A stretch of 64,000 bases of DNA. It comes from Erythrobasidium yunnanense (taxonomy: Eukaryota; Basidiomycota; Cystobasidiomycetes; Erythrobasidiales; Erythrobasidiaceae). The notes under the pieces were generated by a model. The model made no database searches and was not told the DNA's origin. It saw nothing but the letters and a program-made list of their open reading frames with translations. The position numbers and the translations under genes were made by a program. Positions 11,151 through 23,412 of the stretch are shown here, one piece after another. Numbering within the stretch: the first letter of the stretch is position 1; the number at the start of each line of letters is the position of its first letter. The stretch covers positions 1,060,318 to 1,124,317 of the forward strand of contig BCJC01000002.1 of the NCBI GenBank assembly GCA_001600175.1, given 5' to 3'.

Positions 11151-11944
11151 GGCGGTAGCGTTAAGATGGATGCCAGAGTGCGCGAAAGGCTGAAAGAAAA
11201 GCGCGAAGTGGACCGGGATCCGCCATCAAGGTCTGCGCAATTGTAACACGACAACAAGCCAGAATGGTACGGCAATCTGCTGATTCGAATAAGCTATATT
11301 GGCTGCCTGCGCTTCCTGACTGCAAAAGCGCCTGAAGTTGACTTCGTTGAAGACGACCAATCTGTACGCGACTCTGACTGCGGACGCAGAGCGAGGGATG
11401 CTAAGCTTATACTATGGCTTCTGTCTGAGTACTACTTCTACAAGAGCAAGCTCTCGCCGTCTGCCAGCGCTTCCTATCCAGATCCCGTCAAATCGATAGC
11501 AACCGTCTCGTAGATGCTCGCCAGCGCACTCGCGTACGGATCCTCACGATTGTCACATCCGCGTCCAGCCCAAATGCAATTTATTCTGACCATCAGTCGT
11601 ACAGTCTAACGCTGTCCGCATCGGTCGCGAAGGGCTTCGCAGCCCTTCCTGGAAGGAACGCACGCAGCGGAACCCCTGTAGCAACAGACGGATCGCCGAC
11701 GTTGGATTCTCAGCTTCTGCCATCGTGCATGCGTTTTGGACTCGGCTCTCTCCTCTTTTCACTGGGTTAGCGATCCTGTGCACCCTGAAGATACCGCAGA
11801 AAAGATCTATTGATTGTGACTTCCCGCGCGCTGCTGCACCACCACTCGTCCCTTCTCCATCTTCTGCACCTTCACTCACCCCTTTACGGTCTTGCTCTCA
11901 TTCTCAACCCAGTATCACGTCCCTTTCGGCCTCGTCAGCTAGCA
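11151..11944. promoter_or_regulatory. Divergent promoter region, lectin / DUF6533 gene
   Basis: About 800 nt between head-to-head genes. The last 150 nt before the plus-strand start are pyrimidine-rich, as often seen in fungal leaders. No gene is supported. Confidence 0.5.
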
Positions 11945-13442
11945 ATGGAGGATCCTAAGCTGGCAAGCGTATGTCTATTGACCTGTCGATGACAGCTTGC
12001 GAACATGGCTGATCGTCTTCCCAACCTTCCTATTCCTATTCGAACAGATGCGCGTGTCCGCTACTTATACGGCATGTATCTTCACGCTGGTCGTCTTCGA
12101 ATGGCTTTCGCACCTGCCTAAAGAGTGGAAGTACATTTGGAAGTCGAAATCATCTATAGTATCTGCCCTTTACCTCATCCTTCGATATTGGCCGATCCCG
12201 AAGTTCAGCATATCGATCTTCCTGAACAACACGACCATGACCTTTGAGGAGTGTTCGAAGTGGACGAAGTTTCAGTGGGCTCAGTTCAGTTTGACGTGCG
12301 TATAGGCCAGGCTGATTACTTGATGTACAGAGTCTACGCGAATCTTCCGATTACTGTCGCCATCTCTCTATTGCTGTCCTTGAGACTATATGCTGTTTAC
12401 GAGGTACGCCTGGCATGGAACAGACTTACGAGACGAGAGTCTAAATCGTCCATTCCCCCACCTACAGCGCAACAAATTCGTTCTTGCTGGCCTTCTGGCC
12501 TGCATCGCAACAATGATTCCGGTCATAGCCATTGCATGTCGTGAGTTTGGCTCACCTACCTTGTAAGTCGGCCTCCCGTTCAGCGCACCCAGTTAAAGAG
12601 CTAACGCCTGTAATTGCCCAGTATAAGTGGCAGCGGTCCTTGCTTCGCGTCTGCAAAGAAGGGTGCCAGTAACATCAAGATCTCTTTATGGCTCGCACCC
12701 TTCGCTTTCGACTTCCTAACTACGGGCCTGCTTATTGCGAGGGTTTTCATGGTTCGCAGAAGAGGTGCTACCCACAGCGGGCTTCTCAAAACGCTAGTAC
12801 AAGAGTATGTAAAGTAGGATACTATTGCAAAGGTTGATAATGACTGAATTCCCTGCAGCGGTCTTTCGTACTTCATGGTCATCTCCGCCGCAAAGTAGGT
12901 TAATTCCCTGCTCAGCGCTTCAGAAGTCCAGGACTGACCGGTCCCAATGTTACTGTCATCCTTTAGCCTCATCAACGTCGTAAGCCGTAAACATCGCTCG
13001 GTACACAACTACGTGTCTTACTAATTCACCTCGCCATGATCAGGGCTTTCTGCTCGGCGCAACACCTGCCTACCAGACCGTCAATTCTGGCATGGCATAC
13101 ATGGTCAGCGCTATGGCCGGCTGTCGACTGGTGCTATCGCTAAGAGAGAGCGGCGACCGCGAGGCAACGCTGACTGGGGCTGGAATGAGCGTCGATAAGG
13201 ACATTGGACTATCAACCTTCAACGGTACGAAGAGCAGACCTGGTACCACTGCTGGAGTAGCAAGAATCAACACCCTAGCGGGGGCCGCGTACCCTGCAAA
13301 TCAGCCTACCCATGTCGCCTTCAATACGCAAGGCTACCGCAGCAAAGAAAGGGACGATATTTCTGAAGAAGACCGGGCTGTTCCAGGCGTCTTTATCGTG
13401 ACAGAACGACACACTGTTGTGGATACGGACTCGAAAGTTTAG
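11945..13442 (+). CDS. DUF6533-type multi-pass membrane protein
   Basis: Eight exons: 11945-11968, 12048-12295, 12331-12403, 12468-12562, 12622-12804, 12859-12894, 12967-12979, 13044-13442; 356 aa. The first part (RVSATYTACIFTLVVFEWLSHLPKEWKYIWK...LYLILRYW) fits the DUF6533 helix pair found in large basidiomycete families. Further helices follow at VYANLPITVAISLLLSLRLY, FVLAGLLACIATMIPVIAIA, ISLWLAPFAFDFLTTGLLIA and GLSYFMVISAANLINVGFLL, so about seven helices in all. The soluble tail of about 100 residues (from about 255) is polar. Exon 7 is only 13 nt, yet it is needed to keep frame. Function of the family is unknown; its topology resembles receptors. Confidence 0.85.
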
Positions 13443-13623
13443 ACCAGTAAGACGTTAGACAGGAAGAAAATTTGAGAATTTACAGAGCAAAGGATATCAG
13501 GTCTGTATTTTGGATCAGTGGAAAGGGTTGCTAGAGCAATACGCGGAAAAAGGAGAGGCTGGGACCTCACTTTCTTTATGCGAGAACTGCTTGCGTAACC
13601 ACAGGCATATGCAAATCATCACG

Positions 13624-16548
13624 TTATACAGTAGAAGTACAATTGACAGCTTGAAATGTTTGCTGCCTTGCGGTACCGCGACCAAAGGGTATTGAGGCTT
13701 CGTTATATCCTGGAACAAAAAGATGTTGATCCCTCGGATCTGCATATGCGATGTCGACTTTGGACTCCGGACCCGCCCACAAAGATTCCTCCTGCCCATG
13801 CGGTGTACGAAACGGATGTCTGATTACCACAAGATTAGCCGCTGACTATCAGAGTCAATGGGTTATCACTCACGCTTCGGTATTAAATACATAGTCATCC
13901 AGACTCATAAGATCTGGAGGGGAGAACAAGAGATAGTAGTATTTTAGGGTTTCTGCCAGAACAAAGCTTTCTTGGTAATCGGATAACGGCGGCTCCTCCT
14001 TGTTCACATCGGCAATATTCGCGAAACCGACCCTAAGTAGGACGGTATCAAGGCTCAGCTGGGAGTTAGAAGGTTTGCGGCCTGCCAACTCACGATGTGA
14101 TGGCGTGCGACATCCAGGTACAGAACATGCGCCATCCACGATCTTGCCTGCACAGGGAGATGCCGGTAAGCTTTGCCTCTTTTATTGATCTTGCACACTC
14201 ACCAAGACGGGTCGCCTGTTATTCGATACATATAAAAGACACTTTCGATGGTCTCAGGTCTGCCTCTATAGTCCGGTGCTGGTTGTCGAGCGACACCGGC
14301 CGGCTTTCCACCAACGTATGCTATTGGATTGTCTCCTGAGTTTGTGTACTCCCACCGCCAAATACCTTCGGGCTTGTAGAAGACCACTGGTATGCTTACT
14401 TAGCGAGCCCGACTTGAGCATACGAATCACTCACTGATTTCTGGCATAAGACCGCTCGCCGTTGAGGCATATGCCCAAACTGCTCCGTCTGTCAATGCGA
14501 TTGCGGTAGCAAGATCTTTGCGCCTGCCTAGCAATTTCGCGCCAAGGCCGAACATCCCGCCAGCAAAGGTAGATAGATGCTGCTGCTCGGGCTGCAGAGG
14601 GCTCGTCTGCTGTCTGGTTCCAATGATCGGTACTCCAGGCCGGTCAGGCGTACTTCGAGATTTCAGCAAGACCTGAGATTCTCGGAGAATAGCACTCACA
14701 CCGTAACGTTTACGAAGAGATAGCGATACATATCCTGAACCAATAGTTTTAGCCTGGACAAAATCCGATGATTGCGATAACTTACCTCTACCGTCTTCTG
14801 GTAAAGCTTGGCGTGCACGCCCTTCGTATTGCCTAAGAGCTGGCACATCTTGATGAGGTACTCATAGTAAGAGTCTATCATACCGCCAATCGAGTATTGC
14901 CCGCGAAAGTCTCCTCTATCACCCATGGTTGTCGAGATGAGAGAGCCGTAAGGGCTATCAAAGCTTGCAAATAGCTCCGTAATCCGAAGAGCCACGTTGT
15001 AGTATTCTATATCGCCCGTGATCTGTGACAGCCTGGTCAATTCCATCGTGAGCGACCCTGGCTCTGCTCCAATGATAGTCGAGATCCGTCCTTTGTTGAT
15101 GTTGCTTCCGAGAAGATAGTGCGGAGGCGGCATACCAAACTTAGTCCCGAAAGCTGGTAGCAGAAGATCGGCAAGCTCTCTTGCCCTTTTTAACATAAGT
15201 TCGTCGCCTGAAAGGCTAGATGAGACTTAGCCGAGAGCTTTTTATGGCAAATGGCGACGCACTCGTAGGCCGAGAGAAATCCACCCAGGTAACGTATGAC
15301 AGTTTCAAAGATGTGCACGACCGGATTACCCTTGCCTTCGCAGCCGGCTTGTGATGCCAGGAAGGTGAAGTCGAGGGAGCGCACATGAGTTCTTGCAACG
15401 TTATATTCGTGCGTCAGATTCATTACAAGCAGGGTATCTCTGACAATCTCGCTCAGCTTCCTTGCGGCCATGTTCGGTCTTTGGGGCTCACAGGTTGTCC
15501 ACGACCGAAGCTCCCCAGGAGTTGTACGCATCCCGGTACTTGCGACTGATTGGACTGATCTCATCGTGTCCGAAAGCATCTGTACCGCTTCTGCTCAGCG
15601 AGTCTGCCAAGCGTTTCAGCTCAAAGAACCTTACTAGCTTTGTAGCCTTCCCATGCATGTAGAAACGCCCTCTTGACCCAATCGCGACGCCTGGCTGTCA
15701 TCTCTGCTCTAGTATCTTGTTCAGGCCACGACTGCGCCTGCACCTTGCGACTCCGCTTAGGCGTAGGCATCCGGGTCGGAGCAGTCCACCATTCGGCCTG
15801 ATGTATAGCCTCTCGAGGTATCCTGCTCATCGGACTCCTTTCGATCGGATTAGAAGGCCACACTGGAGTTGGAGGATCATGTAGGCCTGGCGCCTGTACA
15901 ATCGACATAAGCGGAGACTAGATTACGCAAAGCAGGCATACCGGCTCTTTGCCCTGCTCCTTGCCAACTTCAGGTAACCATGTTGGATCGTACGCCTGCC
16001 CTGCAAGGCCACTAGGAAAGCGCCTTACAGCGAGCCTGCTTATGCGGTCAGGTTCGAACAGCCGAAGCGCGAGCCAGCTTGACTCACCAGGTCGAAGCGA
16101 TGTAGGGCTTCTCTGGCCATGGATTATCAACGTCTGGGATCCGTGAGTGCTTCTCCAAATATGATGCTTGCTTCGCATAATCCTCTGGCCATTCCGCTAT
16201 CCTTGCTTTTCGACCAGGCGGACCAAGGACGCCGTCCTTCTTGACATAGTCGAGCTCTCCAACATTGTACCCGCTTGTGTCCAAAGGGAAGTTAGGCTGA
16301 AGGTAGGTCGGCAGGAACTCGTCATATTTCGTGTAAGAAGCCAAGTACGCGATGAGTAGGAAGGTGACCAATATGCCAGACAGGACAAGCCTAGAACTGA
16401 AATGACGAGCGACAGCGCGTAAACGATTTCGTAGCTTATTGCTGACCGGCGAGAAAGCTATGGCCTCGATATCGACCTGGTCATGCTTGCCATCTGCGCG
16501 AGGCAGCAGGGCGTAGCTCATGTCGTAGTGGGTCGTAAAGCATGCCAC
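13624..16548 (-). CDS. Glycoside hydrolase family 47 alpha-1,2-mannosidase
   Basis: Twelve exons: 16548-16088, 16035-15942, 15893-15635, 15579-15492, 15439-15263, 15215-14786, 14734-14702, 14672-14435, 14398-14203, 14147-14094, 14032-13874, 13819-13624; 794 aa. A short cytosolic N-terminus is followed by one signal anchor ([17 protein letters not shown]) and a stem, so a type II protein facing the ER/Golgi lumen. Catalytic domain motifs: [85 protein letters not shown] and [12 protein letters not shown]. These mark the calcium-dependent class I mannosidases that trim mannose from N-glycans. The signal anchor argues for the ER/Golgi trimming enzyme rather than EDEM. A start nine codons later (16521) is possible. 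Exon 7 is 33 nt. Confidence 0.93.
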
Positions 16549-16697
16549 ATGAGGACGTGCGAACGCTCAAAGATATTCAAGAGTTCGAATGAAGCCGAAA
16601 GCTGATTGAGAAGGGCCTGATCGGGACACCGAGTAGCCGGTAGTCACAGAGCAGACTTGTCTAGACAGAAATGCATACAGCATGACTATTATGGCAT

Positions 16698-17981
16698 CTA
16701 AGCTTCTCCCAGCTTCTGCCAGATCGTCTCGGCTACATCTGAAAAGACTGCACGCGCAACGCTTGGGCGACCTGCATCTAGCACAATAGGCGTTCCTGCA
16801 TCTCCTTGTTCACTTGTCCGAGGCTCTAAGGGCACTCTCCCTAAGATCTGCATATCTAAATCCTGGCACGCTCCATCGAATCGAGCGGAAGAGCCGAAGA
16901 CTTGATGAGCTTCATCGCAGCCTGGGCATATGAAGTGTGACATGTTCAAGACAGATCCTAGAATCTAATCAGATGCTTTCAGCTTTTTTGTGCAAGCATC
17001 GGCAAATCTGTAACTACTCACCGGTATGCCCATCTTGCGGAACATGGCTACGCCTTTCCTGACATCTATGAGTGCGACGTCTTGCGGTGTTGATACAATG
17101 ACTGCGCCTGTATACAATCCAGAGTGAGCGGAAGATCTACTGACTTGTACGCAAGAAGTGACTTACCATCGCATGTCACCAGCTGTCCAAGACTAAGCTG
17201 AACATCACCGGTACCAGGCGGTAAGTCGATGACTAGCAGATCTAGGTCTTCTCCGCCGGTGAGATCGTTCTGCGAGCCGATCCGCTTTCGCCAGTCTACG
17301 TCAAAGAGAAGCTGCTGGACAGCCTTCATGACCATCATTCCTCTCCACACGACAGGTGTATCTGACTGTGAAGCTGGAGGGAGTAAGAATGCCATAGACA
17401 TGCAGGGTATGCCATGATTGACTAGAGGGATTAGATGGTTGTCTAGGTAGAGGATGAGACGGGTCAGCCTGGAAGATAGGCATTATAAGATCTCATCCAG
17501 AGCACCTTTGGATAGATCTGGCTCTCCCGCTTGATCGAGGCCCATCAATTTAGGCACGCTAGGTCCAAAGATGTCCAGATCCAGCAGGCCGACTCGCTTG
17601 CCATGTTGCGAAGCTTGTGCGAGAGCTAATGCAAGGTTCGCTGTTACACGAAAGGAATGTCAGCTTGAGTAACTTACAGCTGTGTGGTCGAGCTCACCTG
17701 AAACGGTACTCTTGCCAACTCCGCCTTTACCGCTCGCAACTACGATAGTCTGCTTGACATGAGGTATGCGTCTCTTCGTAGGTAGGCCCCGCTGAGCTCG
17801 TGGGATAGTTGGCGGAGCGCCTGCTCGAGGTAGACCCTAAAGAGCAAGGTTGGCCTTTCGAAACGGTATCCGGCGATGCGAAGCTGAAGCATACTAGGGG
17901 ATTTTCATGAGATCTTGCAGAGGACCAGGTAGAGAAGGAAGACTGTCCGAGTCTAGCCGTGCGCCGAAAACATACATGCAT
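16698..17981 (-). CDS. IND1: Mitochondrial Fe-S P-loop ATPase (Ind1/NUBPL, Mrp family)
   Basis: Six exons: 17981-17895, 17836-17698, 17640-17506, 17442-17167, 17107-17022, 16964-16698; 329 aa. A basic, hydroxylated N-terminus ([20 protein letters not shown]) looks like a mitochondrial presequence. Then [20 protein letters not shown], the deviant Walker A of the Mrp/MinD group; [48 protein letters not shown]; and [14 protein letters not shown], with the CxxC that holds the bridging Fe-S cluster. The presequence and the lack of an N-terminal ferredoxin-like Cys set point to Ind1, needed for complex I assembly, rather than cytosolic Nbp35/Cfd1. It lies about 100 nt downstream of the PRPP synthetase gene on the same strand. 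Confidence 0.92.
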
Positions 17982-18082
17982 GAATGGGCAGAAGAGCAAG
18001 AAGAGCAAGAGGTCTTCTAGACAGCCTTGCACACAATCTATCGATACATGTCTGCTGTACAGGATACATAGCTTCCTCGAAA

Positions 18083-19707
18083 TCATGCGAAGGTTGCTGG
18101 ACCGCTGTCCGTAAAAAGCAACGAGATAGACTCTCCATTGTGCATCTATCGAGCGAGATTAGCGATACTCGCCAGCGGATGTGACATTCACGTACTCTTC
18201 GTATCGACTCGGCAAGTAAAGGACTGACATCCATACTTTCTAATTTACCTTTCGCTTCTTGAATGTTACACCTTTGCGAGATGGTGTTTGTGACCTGGAC
18301 AGTAAATCAGCTTCCGGACACCTTGCGAGGCAGCTTGTCACACTCACAACAAGTTTTTCAATGTCCATCGCCTGTAGCCGATCCAAGGCATCGTCCGACA
18401 GCAGCCCTGGAACAGCAAGGGTTGAGAACATCAGGCGAGCAATAGTGACAAGAGCACTCACCATGGGTGACAACGGCAAAGACAGCTTTTGCGCCATTCT
18501 GCTTCAAGATATCGCAAGCAGACTGAATCGTCTGGACTGTGTCGGCCATGTCATCGATCAGGATAGCAATCTGTCGAGGGGGTCATCGGTATTGCGTTTG
18601 AGTCGAGAGCAGCCGGGGCTCACCTTGTCTTTCACGTCTCCGACCAGAAGCTCCATCCTTCCTGGAGCATCCGGTCTATCTCCCTTATGCCTATTACGGT
18701 TGATCAGCGCGAAATCGACGTTCAGCCGATCTGCGATAACGGTAGCTCTGCAGGATAGGGTTAGCAGAAGCGCTGAGTTATTTGAAGAGGATTGACTCAC
18801 CTCTTGGCACCGCCAGCATCGGGCGAGACGATAATCGAGTTCTTCCAGCCTTCTATCTCAGTCTTGATATACCGCAGCATGATGGGTTCGCAAAACAGGT
18901 TATCCACCGGAATCTCGAAGAAGCCTTGTATCTGAGACGCGTGCAAGTCAACCGTGATGACATGGTCGCAGCCTGCGACTTCAAGCATGTTTGCCATAAG
19001 TTTCGCCGTGATAGGCGCGCGTGACCGGTCCTTCCTGTCCATCCTTGAGTAGGGGAAACACGGGATAACTGCTGTGATACGTTTCGCAGATGCTGTCTTG
19101 CATGCAGAGATCATGATCAGAAGCTCCATGAGTAGGCTAGACAGACACGAATTAAGTCAGCCCAAGCCTATTCTTTCTGAAGCGGCCTTGGGCGCACTCA
19201 TTAGGGTCTGTGTAGGGCTGGTAGTTGCCTTGAGGAGCTCCATTGCTAGCATCTTGGAACGGTGAGGGATTGAAGCCAGTCTTTTATCGCGAAAGAGCGA
19301 TCATTCTCCGTCAATCTACGGCAACAGTCGGATTTGAAGATGGCAGAAGCACCTGGATAATGTAGACATCCTCTTCGCGGACAGACTCTCCTATGCTGAC
19401 AGAGGTCTCGCCGTCCGAAAACCTGATAGACCGGCCGTATCAGTCCAATCCGACTTTTTGCGAATGACCGCAGCTTTGGCATACCGCTTGACCGTAGATT
19501 TGCAGAGAGGTAACCCGAGCCTTCAAACACAGAGTCTTAGATGGAAGCTTTGAATCCTCAACGTTAGATGGGCTGACCGGTCGGCGACAGATTTCGCGAG
19601 TTCTGGATGGGAATTGCCTGTGTTTTCGCTGGATATTAGGCCTGTTCATGACCTTGACTGTCTTTATACTCGCCCGTAATGATCTTGATCCCTCCTTGAG
19701 GCGACAT
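18083..19707 (-). CDS. PRS: Ribose-phosphate pyrophosphokinase (PRPP synthetase)
   Basis: Eleven exons: 19707-19674, 19617-19578, 19520-19485, 19422-19353, 19280-19198, 19136-18801, 18747-18624, 18570-18462, 18406-18348, 18294-18196, 18145-18083; 350 aa. It makes PRPP from ribose 5-phosphate and ATP for nucleotide, His and Trp synthesis. Motifs: [102 protein letters not shown] and the PRPP loop ILIDDMADT. The protein is about 30 residues longer than human PRPS1. Most of the difference is an insertion of about 20 residues between IIQTG and ND-LMELL, carried by exon 5. Intron 1 (19618-19673) has a GC donor (gcgagt), chosen because it restores [10 protein letters not shown]. Introns 2 and 4 end in AAG. 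Confidence 0.92.
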
Positions 19708-19925
19708 GTCTGAAGGAAGTATGATAGACGAAGCAAAGGCAAGACCTCGAAAATAGGGGCTGCTAGCTACCAACTCTCGGCAAACAGCGTGTCTGCAGAG
19801 TTCCGCAAAGCTTGAAGTCTACCAGTGCGAGTAAGTAAGCGGATCATTGGTCTAGTCCTGCGACATCTAGCACAGGTCGCGCTTCCCGAATGTACTGACG
19901 CGCACAAACCAAAGCTAGGCTTAAG

Positions 19926-20429
19926 ATGCAAGCACTAGGATTACCAGTCAATCTACCACTGCTCATTCAAGGGCACGCGCTGTTCCTTACTGGAAACGGA
20001 CTCAGGCTGCTGTTCTTGACGGAACATGATGAAGAGTGTCTGCTTGGCGTGACCTTTATTGGTCTGGGATTAGGGTGTATGTCGTAATCTGCAGCTAGCT
20101 TACTGCACGCTGACTAAAGTCTCCAGATCTCTTGACTGCCTACATGCCGATCGAGGTGAGTATCGGGCGTTGAGAAGGCAGTGAAGCGGGCTGATAAGAT
20201 GAACTGATGACAGCAAAATGCCATGCTTTATGCTAGTGCTCCTGCCAGAGTGCTCCTGGGAGGTCTTGCGGGTCTGCGTTTCGTGATGGATCGGGCCAAG
20301 GGCAGACCTCGTAGTAAACATTCGTCAGCATTGATAGTGACACTGCTATACGATGGTATTGGCGGATTGTTATTAGCTGTGTGGCTTGGCACCATCTCGG
20401 GAAGAGCACCTGGACTGGCTAAAGCTTAG
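19926..20429 (+). CDS. Small membrane protein of unknown function
   Basis: Three exons: 19926-20076, 20127-20155, 20214-20429; 131 aa, with good splice signals (gtatgt, gtgagt) and all phases kept. Hydrophobic segments occur at about residues 8-24 (LPLLIQGHALFLTGNGL), 37-56 (EECLLGVTFIGLGLGYLLTA), 70-85 (ARVLLGGLAGLRFV) and 100-120 (ALIVTLLYDGIGGLLLAVWL), so probably four membrane helices. It starts 218 nt from the divergent PRPP synthetase start. I do not recognise the family. Confidence 0.6.
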
Positions 20430-20655
20430 AGAATGATCAGCCTGTCAGAAAGCAGTGACCGGGAGGGAGTGGATGGAAGGAAAAGCTAGTCTAGTTACGA
20501 AGTAGCTGATCTATGCACAAATGCTATTTTTACGGGAGTATTACTAGGCGAAAAGGGATTGTGTGATTGGGGACTTCCGGTAGTGACAGAACTCTTACGT
20601 GATGCAGGAGTATGTAAACCATCTAGCTATTGATGAGACCCGCCAGTAGCGTCTT

Positions 20656-23130
20656 CTAGCGGCGAATACTGGCAATGTTCTGTATGTGTGCCTCTCGTTC
20701 GTCTTCTCTGCTTCTGATGCGCCACATCCGGAGTCGTTCAGCTTCTTGGTCGTCTCCATCTTCTCCAGCAACGTCGCTCGCAACTCTTCCCTTCAGTCTT
20801 GTGCCGGCGAAGCCAGTGTCGGGAGCTACTTCTAGACCTTCTCCAGTGACCCTTGCGATGTCTTTTCCGATCGATACCATGACTGCCGGACTGTTGGCTG
20901 TTGGTGCATCGAGGAGAGATAGCTCAACGGGAGTAAACCATTTAGGTCCGAAGTAAAAGCGAAGAGGAATGAGGAGGGTAATGATGACCGGGAAACCGAT
21001 GGCAGCTGTTACGCAGTCGGTTTATGTCAGCACATTGTACTCTGGCCGTGTTAGCTTTGGACTAACCTATTGTCTGACTGATTGCGAAGGTCATGGCGAA
21101 GAAGAGCCACTGTATGCCAACGAACAGTGCGATCTTTCGCTTGGGCACACTCAGCAGGATATGGCCTCTGGGCGTCATCTTCGGATCTCTGAGCAGGAAC
21201 AGGGTCTTGTGGGTGATGCCATTTCCTTCGATAGAACCCCATCCGACTACCAAGAAGACTCCAGCGAACAGTGCTCGAGGCATCGTGCCCAGTGCCACCA
21301 GAAGAGGTCTTGTCATCGTGCCGAGCGTCAAGAGACCGATTGCTAGGTAGGATACTCTCTGCTCGACTAGCGAAGTACGGACTATCTTGTGCTCGATGCG
21401 ATTTCGGTCGGCTTCGGAGCGGCGCTTCCAGTCATTGTAGTCTTGATAAGGCACGACACCTTCGTTGTCTTCATACTCGACGTCGATACGATTGAAGTTG
21501 CTCAGGGACTCTGAATTGACTGGAGCTTGAGGTACGAGTCCATTAGGAGCTGGTAGACCCAAGATGCCAGAAACGATAGTAGTGATACCCAGAAGGACTG
21601 TGAAAAGAGCTTGTTAGCGTTTGAAGCTGGTCGAAGCTGGAGTGTACACACAGAAATCCCAGTGAAAGCCTGAAGGTTTCTTAACAGGATACTGTCTGGC
21701 TTGAGCCATGAGGCCAGAGACGTTGTGATCGAAGTAGAACAGCAGCATGAGAAGCTGGAATGGAAACGATCAGTGAATCATACTGAGGTTAAAACATTGG
21801 GCACTTACAAATCCGAAAGGTAGCGATACAAAGACCCATTTGACCGGCAGCTCCCAGAATGGGACAGCCCAACTCCGGCTGTGAAGATGTAAGTCAGTAT
21901 ATTTGAGGTGGTGAATCGAGGCTTACGCACTCTTGACTAGGGAAGAAAGCTCTAGTGATAGGCAAGTATTCCAAGTTTGCCTCCTTGATATATCCCGGAA
22001 TGTGAGTAAAGCCAGTCCACCAGACTGCCGCGAGGGCGAATGAGTAGTCCGATAGGAACTTTCTAAACCAGAAAGGACCGAATGACATGCTTCCTGCTTT
22101 TTGCATAAAATAGACTGTCAAGGCGAAAAGGATCGCTACGGTCACGGAGAGCCAGCCTCCGCTCTGCGAGTGCGGGAACTCGAGGATGAGAAGCTCGATT
22201 CCTTTTTGAATGTATACGATGCCGACGTAGAAGCCCTGGACGACGCCTTTATCAGAGGAGCAGCCTCGGAAAGAGACGAGGTCAGACTCACGAAAGTTTC
22301 GCTCGTCATATCTGTGATGAAGCGGGTGTAGTCGGCAATGTTGAAGATAGCAAACAGCCAGTGGAAGATAGCGGCCCAGCTGGAGAAGCAGCCCGCATCA
22401 GCTAAGCCTTGTATTCGCTGAAAACTCCGATTCACATAAGCATCCAGGCCTGAAACTGAAGATAGTCGATTCCCCAGTGCTCCACTACGATAGTGTAGTC
22501 GGTATAGTTGAAGAGATTGATAAGACCGGTCACTCCAACGATAGTCAGAGGCTGCACGCTGAATATCGGGAAGACGATGGCTGCGAGGGCTGAAGCCAGA
22601 ATGACTTCGTTGATGCTGTATGCTCCTCCTGTTCTATGTCTCATGTCTAGTACGTATGCGATAGCGGGTAACAGACTACAAGCGACGTTAACTGATACTC
22701 TTGATTGAAGATCGCGCTGAACCCACTTGATGAAATACATTCTAATGGTTGCAGCGAATATTCTATACAGATTTTTTGGTTTGAAGCCTTCTGTCCAGTC
22801 ATTGAGGTAGTATGGCGCTCGAGCTTTCACATCGTAGTACATGCCTCGGAAGGGCATGAACTGATAGCCATAAGATCGTTCCGACCATGGTTTACCGCCT
22901 TCGCTAGCAAACTTCTCTTCTAGGTCACTAAGAGAGTTTGGACGTGTGCGATGAACAGCAGTCGCATTCTCGTTGTCTTCGCCTGAGCTGCCATCTTCGG
23001 TGGTCGGAGTGACGGCATTCTTCTTGCGGAACCTCGGTCCGTCACCAGCTTTTTCATTTACAGCACCAGCTTTGCTGTCGCCAGTAGGTGATGCATCCTG
23101 ATACACCGGCGTTGTGGTTCCTCTCGACAT
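20656..23130 (-). CDS. BOR1: BOR1-like anion (borate/bicarbonate-type) transporter, SLC4 family
   Basis: Seven exons: 23130-22436, 22379-22292, 22235-21931, 21878-21809, 21754-21652, 21597-21067, 21005-20656; 713 aa. After a polar N-terminus of about 75 residues come the family hallmarks: PFRGMYYDVKARAPYYLNDW, SVNVACSLLPAIAYVLDM, ALAAIVFPIFSVQPLTIVG, FYVGIVYIQKGIELLILEF, WELPVKWVFVSLPFGF, LLFYFDHNVSGLMAQARQYP, GFHWDFFLLGITTIVSGILG, GLPAPNGLVPQAPVNSESL and KIALFVGIQWLFFAMTFAIS. Ten or more membrane helices are expected. Yeast Bor1 exports borate at the plasma membrane; the substrate here is inferred from that. The charged C-terminal tail (about 90 residues) includes a Glu/Asp/Arg-rich stretch. 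Confidence 0.93.
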
Positions 23131-23412
23131 CGTTGATCTTCTACAGGCGATAGGTCATGTAAGTATCGACTGAACAGTCCTGGAAGCGTCGGAGTTGCGC
23201 GAACGAGATAGTGTTGCAGATAGTGTCTGTTGCCAGATGGATCGAATGTCAGGATCGCAGCATAAGATGCAGACTGCGAGAGCTGTCAAAAAGTCAACGA
23301 GAGACAACCGATTTGTCAAAAATCTTGATGCGGCAACTTGGCAGATGCCGAGTGGCACCGTGACATCTCAACCTCGACATCAGCCAGAGTTGAGCACCTA
23401 GTCAAGTGTTTG

